Source: Vespa crabro (lineage: Eukaryota; Arthropoda; Insecta; Hymenoptera; Vespidae). Taken from it: DNA of 64,000 bases. Within the stretch, counting starts at the first letter, position 1. The number at the start of each line of letters is the position of its first letter. Shown here in pieces: positions 50,412 through 63,608 of the stretch. The notes under the pieces were generated by a model. The model was not told the DNA's origin and made no database searches. It saw nothing but the letters and a program-made list of their open reading frames with translations. The stretch lies in NCBI RefSeq assembly GCF_910589235.1, contig NC_060955.1, forward strand, positions 12,482,837 through 12,546,836, read 5' to 3'. The translations under genes and the position numbers were made by a program.

Positions 50412-52441
50412 TATTTCTGAAGATCAAACATCTATTTGATATTTGAATCGACGTTTTAACCTTGTTTCTTATCGTATATACGTTTTTTCGTTCATAATGG
50501 CGTACCATCGAAATACGAAATAATGAAATCTCATTCAAATTCAATTAGTTTATATTCTGTCGACGCAGAATAAAGATTACAACAAGAATATATCTTCCTG
50601 ACTGTGTGTAAATAGAAGTTTTAACATGAAAATTGTCGAAAAATGAGATCGACAAATGCGAATTTTGTTAAATGCTGAGATAAAATCGTGAACACATTGA
50701 AATTACTCGTACCACAGTTTCAGAAATGTTTCCAATCAATTCGGACATTGTATTTCTGAAGATCAAACATTTATTTTATCTTGGAATCGAAGTTATAACC
50801 TTGTTTCATATTTTATATACGATTATTAGCTCATAAAGAAGTATCATCGAAATACGAAATTTGAAATCTCAATCAATATCAATGCTTTTATATTCTATCG
50901 ACGCAGAATATACAAAGGAACAAGAACATAAGTTTGTCACTATGTGTAAATACGAGTTTCAACATGAATATTGTAGAAAAATGAGATCGACACATGCGAA
51001 TTTCGTTAATTGCAGAGCTTCAATCGTGAAAACATTGAACTTACTCGTACCACAGCTTGAGAAATGTTTCCAATCGATTCGGACATTGTATTTCTGAAGA
51101 TCATACATCCATTTTATCTTGGAATCGACGTTATAACCTTGTTTCATATGTTATATATGATTATTAGCTCATAAAGAAGTATCATCGAAATACGAAATTT
51201 GAAATCTCAATCAATATCAATGCTATTATATTCTATCGACGCAGAATATACAATGGAACAAGATCATAAGTTTGTCACTATGTGTAAAAACGAGTTTCAA
51301 CATGAATATTGTAGAAAAATGAGATCGACACATGCGAATTTCGTTAATTGCTGAGATGTAATCGTGAAATCATTGAATTAATTCGTACCACAGCTTGAGA
51401 ATTGTTTCCAATCGATTCGGACATTGTATTTCTGAAGATCAAACATCTATTTGATATTGGAATCGACGTTTTAACCTTGTTTCTTATCGTATATACGTTT
51501 TTTCGTTCATAATGGCGTACCATCGAAATACGAAATAATGAAATCTCATTCAAATTCAATTAGTTTATATTCTGTCGACGCAGAATAAAGATTACAACAA
51601 GAATATATCTTCCTGACTGTGTGTAAATAGAAGTTTTAACATGAAAATTGTCGAAAAATGAGATCGACAAATGCGAATTTTGTTAAATGCTGAGATAAAA
51701 TCGTGAACACATTGAAATTACTCGTACCACAGCTTCAGAAATGTTTCCAATCAATTCGGACATTGTATTTCTGAAGATCAAACATTTATTTTATCTTGGA
51801 ATCGAAGTTATAACCTTGTTTCATATTTTATATACGATTATTAGCTCATAAAGAAGTTTCATCGAAATACGAAATTTGAAATCTCAATCAATATCAATGC
51901 TTTTATATTCTATCGACGCAGAATATACAAAGGAACAAGAACATAAGTTTGTCACTATGTGTAAATACGAGTTTCAACATGAATATAGTAGAAAAATGAG
52001 ATCGACACATGCGAATTTCGTTAATTGCAGAGCTTCAATCGTGAAAACATTGAACTTACTCGTACCACAGCTTGAGAAATGTTTCCAATCGATTCGGACA
52101 TTGTATTTCTGAAGATCATACATCCATTTTATCTTGGAATCGACGTTATAACCTTGTTTCATATGTTATATATGATTATTAGCTCATAAAGAAGTATCAT
52201 CGAAATACGAAATTTGAAATCTCAATCAATATCAATGCTATTATATTCTATCGACGCAGAATATACAATGGAACAAGATCATAAGTTTGTCACTATGTGT
52301 AAAAACGAGTTTCAACATGAATATTGTAGAAAAATGAGATCGACACATGCGAATTTCGTTAATTGCTGAGATGTAATCGTGAAACCATTGAACTAATTCG
52401 TACCACAGCTTGAGAATTGTTTCCAATCGATTCGGACATAG
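50412..52441. repeat. Two A-B-B trimers, 2030 bp
   Basis: Monomer starts: A 50412, B 50751, B 51089; A 51427, B 51766, B 52104. Second-position B copies carry GTAAAAACGAG. Although the length equals the domain-1 hexamer, the order is A-B-B-A-B-B and not A-B-A-B-B-B, so it is a different HOR. Confidence 0.93.
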
Positions 52442-53118
52442 TATTTCTGAAGATCAAACATCTATTTGATATTGGAATCGACGTTTTAACATTGTTTCTT
52501 ATCGTATATACGTTTTTTCGTTCATAATGGCGTACCATCGAAATACGAAATAATGAAATCTCATTCAAATTCAATTAGTTTATATTCTGTCGACGCAGAA
52601 TAAAGATTACAACAAGAATATATCTTCCTGACTGTGTGTAAACAGAAGTTTTAACATGAAAATTGTCGAAAAATGAGATCGACAAATGCGAATTTTGTTA
52701 AATGCTGAGATAAAATCGTGAACACATTGAAATTACTCTTACCACAGCTTCAGAAATGTTTCCAATCAATTCGGACATTGTATTTCTGAAGATCAAACAT
52801 TTATTTTATCTTGGAATCGAAGTTATAACCTTGTTTCATATTTTATATACGATTATTAGCTCATAAAGAATTATCATCGAAATACGAAATTTGAAATCTC
52901 AATCAATATCAATGCTTTTATATTCTATCGACGCAGAATATACAAAGGAACAAGAACATAAGTTTGTCACTATGTGTAAATACGAGTTTCAACATGAATA
53001 TTGTAGAAAAATGAGATCGACACATGCGAATTTCGTTAATTGCTGAGATGTAATCGTGAAATCATTGAACTAATTCGTACCACAGCTTGAGAATTGTTTC
53101 CAATCGATTCGGACATTG
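52442..53118. repeat. A-B dimer, 677 bp
   Basis: Monomer starts: A 52442 and B 52781. A begins an array segment in which most A copies have TTTTAACATTG in place of TTTTAACCTTG. B 52781 is a hybrid, B2-like front (ATACAAAGG) with a GCTGAGATG end. Confidence 0.93.
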
Positions 53119-54810
53119 TATTTCTGAAGATCAAACATCTATTTGATATTGGAATCGACGTTTTAACATTGTTTCTTATCGTATATACGTTTTTTCGTTC
53201 ATAATGGCGTACCATCGAAATACGAAATAATGAAATCTCATTCAAATTCAATTAGTTTATATTCTGTCGACGCAGAATAAAGATTACAACAAGAATATAT
53301 CTTCCTGACTGTGTGTAAATAGAAGTTTTAACATGAAAATTGTCGAAAAATGAGATCGACAAATGCGAATTTTGTTAAATGCTGAGATAAAATCGTGAAC
53401 ACATTGAAATTACTCGTACCACAGCTTCAGAAATGTTTCCAATCAATTCGGACATTGTATTTCTGAAGATCAAACATTTATTTTATCTTGGAATCGAAGT
53501 TATAACCTTGTTTCATATTTTATATACGATTATTAGCTCATAAAGAATTATCATCGAAATACGAAATTTGAAATCTCAATCAATATCAATGCTTTTATAT
53601 TCTATCGACGCAGAATATACAAAGGAACAAGAACATAAGTTTGTCACTATGTGTAAATACGAGTTTCAACATGAATATTGTAGAAAAATGAGATCGACAC
53701 ATGCGAATTTCGTTAATTGCAGAGCTTCAATCGTGAAAACATTGAACTTACTCGTACCACAGCTTGAGAAATGTTTCCAATCGATTCGGACATTGTATAT
53801 CTGAAGATCATACATCCATTTTATCTTGGAATCGACGTTATAACCTTGTTTCATATGTTATATATGATTATTAGCTCATAAAGAAGTATCATCGAAATAC
53901 GAAATTTGAAATCTCAATCAATATCAATGCTATTATATTCTATCGACGCAGAATATACAATGGAACAAGATCATAAGTTTGTCACTATGTGTAAATACGA
54001 GTTTCAACATGAATATTGTAGAAAAATGAGATCGACACATGCGAATTTCGTTAATTGCTGAGATTTAATCGTGAAAGCATTTAACTAACTCGTACCACAG
54101 CTTGAGAATTGTTTCCAATCGATTCGGACATTGTATTTCTGAAGATCAAACATCTATTTGATATTAGAATCGACGTTTTAACCTTGTTTCTTATCGTATA
54201 TACGTTTTTTCGTTCATAATGGCGTACCATCGAAATACGAAATAATGAAATCTCATTCAAATTCAATTAGTTTATATTCTATCGACGCAGAATAAAGATT
54301 ACAACAAGAATATATCTTCCTGACTGTGTGTAAATAGAAGTTTTAACATGAAAATTGTCGAAAAATGAGATCGACAAATGAGAATTTTGTTAAATGCTGA
54401 GATAAAATCGTGAACACATTGAAATTACTCGTACCACAGTTTCAGAAATGTTTCCAATCAATTCGGACATTGTATTTCTGAAGATCAAACATTTATTTTA
54501 TCTTGGAATCGACGTTATAACCTTGTTTCATATGTTATATATGATTATTAGCTCATAAAGAAGTATCATCGAAATACGAAATTTGAAATCTCAATCAATA
54601 TCAATGCTATTATATTCTATCGACGTAGAATATACAATGGAACAAGATCATAAGTTTGTCACTATGTGTAATAACGAGTTTCAACATGAATATTGTAGAA
54701 AAATGAGATCGACACATGCGAATTTCGTTAATTGCTGAGATGTAATCGTGAAATCATTGAACTAATTCGTACCACAGCTTGAGAATTGTTTCCAATCGAT
54801 TCGGACATTG
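53119..54810. repeat. Pentamer HOR, 1692 bp (A-B-B-A-B), copy 1
   Basis: Monomer starts: A 53119, B 53458, B 53796, A 54134, B 54473. Markers are TTTTAACATTG in the first A and GATATTAGAATCG in the second A. Private changes are TTGTATATCTG near 53795 and GACGTAGAATATAC near 54625. Confidence 0.94.
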
Positions 54811-56502
54811 TATTTCTGAAGATCAAACATCTATTTGATATTGGAATCGACGTTTTAACATTGTTTCTTATCGTATATACGTTTTTTCGTTCATAATGGC
54901 GTACCATCGAAATACGAAATAATGAAATCTCATTCAAATTCAATTAGTTTATATTCTGTCGACGCAGAATAAAGATTACAACAAGAATATATCTTCCTGA
55001 CTGTGTGTAAATAGAAGTTTTAACATGAAAATTGTCGAAAAATGAGATCGACAAATGCGAATTTTGTTAAATGCTGAGATAAAATCGTGAACACATTGAA
55101 ATTACTCGTACCACAGCTTCAGAAATGTTTCCAATCAATTCGGACATTGTATTTCTGAAGATCAAACATTTATTTTATCTTGGAATCGAAGTTATAACCT
55201 TGTTTCATATTTTATATACGATTATTAGCTCATAAAGAATTATCATCGAAATACGAAATTTGAAATCTCAATCAATATCAATGCTTTTATATTCTATCGA
55301 CGCAGAATATACAAAGGAACAAGAACATAAGTTTGTCACTATGTGTAAATACGAGTTTCAACATGAATATTGTAGAAAAATGAGATCGACACATGCGAAT
55401 TTCGTTAATTGCAGAGCTTCAATCGTGAAAACATTGAACTTACTCGTACCACAGCTTGAGAAATGTTTCCAATCGATTCGGACATTGTATTTCTGAAGAT
55501 CATACATCCATTTTATCTTGGAATCGACGTTATAACCTTGTTTCATATGTTATATATGATTATTAGCTCATAAAGAAGTATCATCGAAATACGAAATTTG
55601 AAATCTCAATCAATATCAATGCTATTATATTCTATCGACGCAGAATATACAATGGAACAAGATCATAAGTTTGTCACTATGTGTAAATACGAGTTTCAAC
55701 ATGAATATTGTAGAAAAATGAGATCGACACATGCGAATTTCGTTAATTGCTGAGATTTAATCGTGAAAGCATTTAACTAACTCGTACCACAGCTTGAGAA
55801 TTGTTTCCAATCGATTCGGACATTGTATTTCTGAAGATCAAACATCTATTTGATATTAGAATCGACGTTTTAACCTTGTTTCTTATCGTATATACGTTTT
55901 TTCGTTCATAATGGCGTACCATCGAAATACGAAATAATGAAATCTCATTCAAATTCAATTAGTTTATATTCTATCGACGCAGAATAAAGATTACAACAAG
56001 AATATATCTTCCTGACTGTGTGTAAATAGAAGTTTTAACATGAAAATTGTCGAAAAATGAGATCGACAAATGCGAATTTTGTTAAATGCTGAGATAAAAT
56101 CGTGAACACATTGAAATTACTCGTACCACAGTTTCAGAAATGTTTCCAATCAATTCGGACATTGTATTTCTGAAGATCAAACATTTATTTTATCTTGGAA
56201 TCGACGTTATAACCTTGTTTCATATGTTATATATGATTATTAGCTCATAAAGAAGTATCATCGAAATACGAAATTTGAAATCTCAATCAATATCAATGCT
56301 ATTATATTCTATCGACGCAGAATATACAATGGAACAAGATCATAAGTTTGTCACTATGTGTAAAAACGAGTTTCAACATGAATATTGTAGAAAAATGAGA
56401 TCGACACATGCGAATTTCGTTAATTGCTGAGATGTAATCGTGAAATCATTGAACTAATTCGTACCACAGCTTGAGAATTGTTTCCAATCGATTCGGACAT
56501 TG
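54811..56502. repeat. Pentamer HOR, 1692 bp (A-B-B-A-B), copy 2
   Basis: Monomer starts: A 54811, B 55150, B 55488, A 55826, B 56165. It is a tandem copy of the preceding unit and shares GATATTAGAATCG near 55860. The same monomer order as in 19288-22671 is used here, but with different private variants. Confidence 0.94.
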
Positions 56503-57856
56503 TATTTCTGAAGATCAAACATCTATTTGATATTGGAATCGACGTTTTAACATTGTTTCTTATCGTATATACGTTTTTTCGTTCATAATGGCGTACCATC
56601 GAAATACGAAATAATGAAATCTCATTCAAATTCAATTAGTTTATATTCTGTCGACGCAGAATAAAGATTACAACAAGAATATATCTTCCTGACTGTGTGT
56701 AAATAGAAGTTTTAACATGAAAATTGTCGAAAAATGAGATCGACAAATGCGAATTTTGTTAAATGCTGAGATAAAATCGTGAACACATTGAAATTACTCG
56801 TACCACAGCTTCAGAAATGTTTCCAATCAATTCGGACATTGTATTTCTGAAGATCAAACATTTATTTTATCTTGGAATCGAAGTTATAACCTTGTTTCAT
56901 ATTTTATATACGATTATTAGCTCATAAAGAAGTTTCACCGAAATACGAAATTTGAAATCTCAATCAATATCAATGCTTTTATATTCTATCGACGCAGAAT
57001 ATACAAAGGAACAAGAACATAAGTTTGTCACTATGTGTAAATACGAGTTTCAACATGAATATTGTAGAAAAATTAGATCGACACATGCGAATTTCGTTAA
57101 TTGCAGAGCTTCAATCGTGAAAACATTGAACTTACTCGTACCACAGCTTGAGAATTGTTTCCAATCGATTCGGACATTGTATCTCTGAAGATCAAACATC
57201 TATTTGATATTGGAATCGACGTTTTAACCTTGTTTCTTATCGTATATACGTTTTTTCGTTCATAATGGCGTACCATCGAAATACGAAATAATGAAATCTC
57301 ATTCAAATTCAATTAGTTTATATTCTATCGACGCAGAATAAAGATTACAACAAGAATATATCTTCCTGACTGTGTGTAAATAGAAGTTTTAACATGAAAA
57401 TTGTCGAAAAATGAGATCGACAAATGCGAATTTTGTTAAATGCTGAGATAAAATCGTGAACACATTGAAATTACTCGTACCACAGTTTCAGAAATGTTTC
57501 CAATCAATTCGGACATTGTATTTCTGAAGATCAAACATTTATTTTATCTTGGAATCGACGTTATAACCTTGTTTCATATGTTATATATGATTATTAGCTC
57601 ATAAAGAAGTATCATCGAAATACGAAATTTGAAATCTCAATCAATATCAATGCTATTATATTCTATCGACGCAGAATATACAATGGAACAAGATCATAAG
57701 TTTGTCACTATGTGTAAAAACGAGTTTCAACATGAATATTGTAGAAAAATGAGATCGACACATGCGAATTTCGTTAATAGCTGAGATGTAATCGTGAAAT
57801 CATTGAACTAATTCGTACCACAGCTTGAGAATTGTTTCCAATCGATTCGGACATTG
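56503..57856. repeat. Two A-B dimers, 1354 bp
   Basis: Monomer starts: A 56503, B 56842, A 57180, B 57519. B 56842 has AAAATTAGATCG and runs into the rare TATCTCTGAAG start of A 57180. This block is repeated at 60226-61578. Confidence 0.93.
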
Positions 57857-59548
57857 TATTTCTGAAGATCAAACATCTATTTGATATTGGAATCGACGTT
57901 TTAACATTGTTTCTTATCGTATATACGTTTTTTCGTTCATAATGGCGTACCATCGAAATACGAAATAATGAAATCTCATTCAAATTCAATTAGTTTATAT
58001 TCTGTCGACGCAGAATAAAGATTACAACAAGAATATATCTTCCTGACTGCGTGTAAATAGAAGTTTTAACATGAAAATTGTCGAAAAATGAGATCGACAA
58101 ATGCGAATTTTGTTAAATGCTGAGATAAAATCGTGAACACATTGAAATTACTCGTACCACAGCTTCAGAAATGTTTCCAATCAATTCGGACATTGTATTT
58201 CTGAAGATCAAACATTTATTTTATCTTGGAATCGAAGTTATAACCTTGTTTCATATTTTATATACGATTATTAGCTCATAAAGAATTATCATCGAAATAC
58301 GAAATTTGAAATCTCAATCAATATCAATGCTTTTATATTCTATCGACGCAGAATATACAAAGGAACAAGAACATAAGTTTGTCACTATGTGTAAATACGA
58401 GTTTCAACATGAATATTGTAGAAAAATGAGATCGACACATGCGAATTTCGTTAATTGCAGAGCTTCAATCGTGAAAACATTGAACTTACTCGTACCACAG
58501 CTTGAGAAATGTTTCCAATCGATTCGGACATTGTATTTCTGAAGATCATACATCCATTTTATCTTGGAATCGACGTTATAACCTTGTTTCATATGTTATA
58601 TATGATTATTAGCTCATAAAGAAGTATCATCGAAATACGAAATTTGAAATCTCAATCAATATCAATGCTATTATATTCTATCGACGCAGAATATACAATG
58701 GAACAAGATCATAAGTTTGTCACTATGTGTAAATACGAGTTTCAACATGAATATTGTAGAAAAATGAGATCGACACATGCGAATTTCGTTAATTGCTGAG
58801 ATTTAATCGTGAAAGCATTTAACTAACTCGTACCACAGCTTGAGAATTGTTTCCAATCGATTCGGACATTGTATCTCTGAAGATCAAACATCTATTTGAT
58901 ATTGGAATCGACGTTTTAACCTTGTTTCTTATCGTATATACGTTTTTTCGTTCATAATGGCGTACCATCGAAATACGAAATAATGAAATCTCATTCAAAT
59001 TCAATTAGTTTATATTCTATCGACGCAGAATAAAGATTACAACAAGAATATATCTTCCTGACTGTGTGTAAATAGAAGTTTTAACATGAAAATTGTCGAA
59101 AAATGAGATCGACAAATGCGAATTTTGTTAAATGCTGAGATAAAATCTTGAACACATTGAAATTACTCGTACCACAGTTTCAGAAATGTTTCCAATCAAT
59201 TCGGACATTGTATTTCTGAAGATCAAACATTTATTTTATCTTGGAATCGACGTTATAACCTTGTTTCATATGTTATATATGATTATTAGCTCATAAAGAA
59301 GTATCATCGAAATACGAAATTTGAAATCTCAATCAATATCAATGCTATTATATTCTATCGACGCAGAATATACAATGGAACAAGATCATAAGTTTGTCAC
59401 TATGTGTAAAAACGAGTTTCAACATGAATATTGTAGAAAAATGAGATCGACACATGCGAATTTCGTTAATTGCTGAGATGTAATCGTGAAATCATTGAAC
59501 TAATTCGTACCACAGCTTGAGAATTGTTTCCAATCGATTCGGACATTG
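57857..59548. repeat. Pentamer HOR, 1692 bp (A-B-B-A-B), copy 3
   Basis: Monomer starts: A 57857, B 58196, B 58534, A 58872, B 59211. It has the same monomer order as 53119-56502. The second A begins TATCTCTGAAG and lacks TTAGAATCG. It is therefore a mosaic between the pentamer lineage and the 57180-type A. Confidence 0.93.
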
Positions 59549-61578
59549 TATTTCTGAAGATCAAACATCTATTTGATATTGGAATCGACGTTTTAACATT
59601 GTTTCTTATCGTATATACGTTTTTTCGTTCATAATGGCGTACCATCGAAATACGAAATAATGAAATCTCATTCAAATTCAATTAGTTTATATTCTGTCGA
59701 CGCAGAATAAAGATTACAACAAGAATATATCTTCCTGACTGTGTGTAAATAGAAGTTTTAACATGAAAATTGTCGAAAAATGAGATCGACAAATGCGAAT
59801 TTTGTTAAATGCTGAGATAAAATCGTGAGCACATTGAAATTACTCGTACCACAGCTTCAGAAATGTTTCCAATCAATTCGGACATTGTATTTCTGAAGAT
59901 CAAACATTTATTTTATCTTGGAATCGAAGTTATAACCTTGTTTCATATTTTATATACGATTATTAGCTCATAAAGTAGTTTCATCGAAATACGAGATTTG
60001 AAATCTCAATCAATATCAATGCTTTTATATTCTATCGACGCAGAATATACAAAGGAACAAGAACATAAGTTTGTCACTATGTGTAAATACGAGTTTCAAC
60101 ATGAATATTGTAGAAAAATTAGATCGACACATGCGAATTTCGTTAATTGCAGAGCTTCAATCGTGAAAACATTGAACTTACTCGTACCACAGCTTGAGAA
60201 TTGTTTCCAATCGATTCGGACATTGTATTTCTGAAGATCAAACATCTATTTGATATTGGAATCGACGTTTTAACATTGTTTCTTATCGTATATACGTTTT
60301 TTCGTTCATAATGGCGTACCATCGAAATACGAAATAATGAAATCTCATTCAAATTCAATTAGTTTATATTCTGTCGACGCAGAATAAAGATTACAACAAG
60401 AATATATCTTCCTGACTGCGTGTAAATAGAAGTTTTAACATGAAAATTGTCGAAAAATGAGATCGACAAATGCGAATTTTGTTAAATGCTGAGATAAAAT
60501 CGTGAACACATTGAAATTACTCGTACCACAGCTTCAGAAATGTTTCCAATCAATTCGGACATTGTATTTCTGAAGATCAAACATTTATTTTATCTTGGAA
60601 TCGAAGTTATAACCTTGTTTCATATTTTATATACGATTATTAGCTCATAAAGAAGTTTCATCGAAATACGAAATTTGAAATCTCAATCAATATCAATGCT
60701 TTTATATTCTATCGACGCAGAATATACAAAGGAACAAGAACATAAGTTTGTCACTATGTGTAAATACGAGTTTCAACATGAATATTGTAGAAAAATTAGA
60801 TCGACACATGCGAATTTCGTTAATTGCAGAGCTTCAATCGTGAAAACATTGAACTTACTCGTACCACAGCTTGAGAATTGTTTCCAATCGATTCGGACAT
60901 TGTATCTCTGAAGATCAAACATCTATTTGATATTGGAATCGACGTTTTAACCTTGTTTCTTATCGTATATACGTTTTTCGTTCATAATGGCGTACCATCG
61001 AAATACGAAATAATGAAATCTCATTCAAATTCAATTAGTTTATATTCTATCGACGCAGAATAAAGATTACAACAAGAATATATCTTCCTGACTGTGTGTA
61101 AATAGAAGTTTTAACATGAAAATTGTCGAAAAATGAGATCGACAAATGCGAATTTTGTTAAATGCTGAGATAAAATCGTGAACACATTGAAATTACTCGT
61201 ACCACAGTTTCAGAAATGTTTCCAATCAATTCGGACATTGTATTTCTGAAGATCAAACATTTATTTTATCTTGGAATCGACGTTATAACCTTGTTTCATA
61301 TGTTATATATGATTATTAGCTCATAAAGAAGTATCATCGAAATACGAAATTTGAAATCTCAATCAATATCAATGCTATTATATTCTATCGACGCAGAATA
61401 TACAATGGAACAAGATCATAAGTTTGTCACTATGTGTAAAAACGAGTTTCAACATGAATATTGTAGAAAAATGAGATCGACACATGCGAATTTCGTTAAT
61501 TGCTGAGATGTAATCGTGAAATCATTGAACTAATTCGTACCACAGCTTGAGAATTGTTTCCAATCGATTCGGACATAG
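59549..61578. repeat. Three A-B dimers, 2030 bp
   Basis: Monomer starts: A 59549, B 59888, A 60226, B 60565, A 60903, B 61241. A 60903 is 338 bp because a T6 run is T5 (ACGTTTTTCG near 60971). This is a different deletion from that in A'. Confidence 0.93.
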
Positions 61579-63608
61579 TATTTCTGAAGATCAAACATCT
61601 ATTTGATATTGGAATCGACGTTTTAACATTGTTTCTTATCGTATATACGTTTTTTCGTTCATAATGGCGTACCATCGAACTACGAAATAATGAAATCTCA
61701 TTCAAATTCAATTAGTTTATATTCTGTCGACGCAGAATAAAGATTACAACAAGAATATATCTTCCTGACTGCGTGTAAATAGAAGTTTCAACATGAAAAT
61801 TGTCGAAAAATGAGATCGACAAATGCGAATTTTGTTAAATGCTGAGATAAAATCGTGAACACATTGAAATTACTCGTACCACAGCTTCAGAAATGTTTCC
61901 AATCAATTCGGACATTGTATTTCTGAAGATCAAACATTTATTTTATCTTGGAATCGAAGTAATAACCTTGTTTCATATTTTATATACGATTATTAGCTCA
62001 TAAAGAATTATCATCGAAATACGAAATTTGAAATCTCAATCAATATCAATGCTTTTATATTCTATCGACGCAGAATATACAAAGGAACAAGAACATAAGT
62101 TTGTCACTATGTGTAAATACGAGTTTCAACATGAATATTGTAGAAAAATGAGATCGACACATGCGAATTTCGTTAATTGCAGAGCTTCAATCGTGAAAAC
62201 ATTGAACTAACTCGTACCACAGCTTGAGAATTGTTTCCAATCGATTCGGACATTGTATTTCTGAAGATCAAACATCTATTTGATATTAGAATCGACGTTT
62301 TAACCTTGTTTCTTATCGTATATACGTTTTTTCGTTCATAATGGCGTACCATCGAAATACGAAATAATGAAATCTCATTCAAATTCAATTAGTTTATATT
62401 CTATCGACGCAGAATAAAGATTACAACAAGAATATATCTTCCTGACTGTGTGTAAATAGAAGTTTTAACATGAAAATTGTCGAAAAATGAGATCGACAAA
62501 TGCGAATTTTGTTAAATGCTGAGATAAAATCGTGAACACATTGAAATTACTCGTACCACAGTTTCAGAAATGTTTCCAATCAATTCGGACATTGTATTTC
62601 TGAAGATCAAACATTTATTTTATCTTGGAATCGACGTTATAACCTTGTTTCATATGTTATATATGATTATTAGCTCATAAAGAAGTATCATCGAAATACG
62701 AAATTTGAAATCTCAATCAATATCAATGCTATTATATTCTATCGACGCAGAATATACAATGGAACAAGATCATAAGTTTGTCACTATGTGTAAATACGAG
62801 TTTCAACATGAATATTGTAGAAAAATGAGATCGACACATGCGAATTTCGTTAATTGCTGAGATTTAATCGTGAAAGCATTTAACTAACTCGTACCACAGC
62901 TTGAGAAATGTTTCCAATCGATTCGGACATTGTATTTCTGAAGATCAAACATCTATTTGATATTAGAATCGACGTTTTAACCTTGTTTCTTATCGTATAT
63001 ACGTTTTTTCGTTCATAATGGCGTACCATCGAAATACGAAATAATGAAATCTCATTCAATTCAATTAGTTTATATTCTGTCGACGCAGAATAAAGATTAC
63101 AACAAGAATATATCTTCGTGACTGTATGTAAATAGAAGTTTTAACATGAAAATTGTCGAATAATGAGATCGACAAATGCGAATTTTGTTAAATGCTGAGA
63201 TAAAATCGTGAACACATTGAAATTACTCGTACCACAGCTTCAGAAATGTTTCCAATCAATTCGGACATTGTATTTCTGAAGATCAAACATTTATTTTATC
63301 TTGGAATCGAAGTTATAACCTTGTTTCATATTTTATATACGATTATTAGCTCATAAAGAAGTATCATCGAAATACGAAATTTGAAATCTCAATCAATATC
63401 AATGCTTTTATATTCTATCGACGCAGAATATACAAAGGAACAAGAACATAAGTTTTTCACTATGTGTAAATACGAGTTTCAACATGAATATTGTAGAAAA
63501 ATGAGATCGACACATGCGAATTTCGTTAATTGCAGAGCTTCAATCGTGAAAACATTGAACTTACTCGTACCACAGCTTGAGAATTGTTTCCAATCGATTC
63601 GGACATTG
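61579..63608. repeat. Three A-B dimers, 2030 bp, including an A' copy
   Basis: Monomer starts: A 61579, B 61918, A 62256, B 62595, A' 62933 (338 bp), B 63271. A' 62933 has the deletion and GTGACTGTATG of the 34-46 kb A' family, but its head has TTAGAATCG as in 54134. It is therefore a mosaic. B 63271 has AAGTTTTTCACTATG near 63452. Confidence 0.93.

Noticed and set aside
52241..52426. Minus-strand 61-codon frame unique to one B copy
   Set aside because: Created by point substitutions in one monomer; its composition is that of the reverse satellite strand. No support as a gene.
60878..61063. Plus-strand 61-codon frame across 60903
   Set aside because: It appears only because the T6-to-T5 deletion near 60971 shifts the frame. 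A singleton, not a gene.
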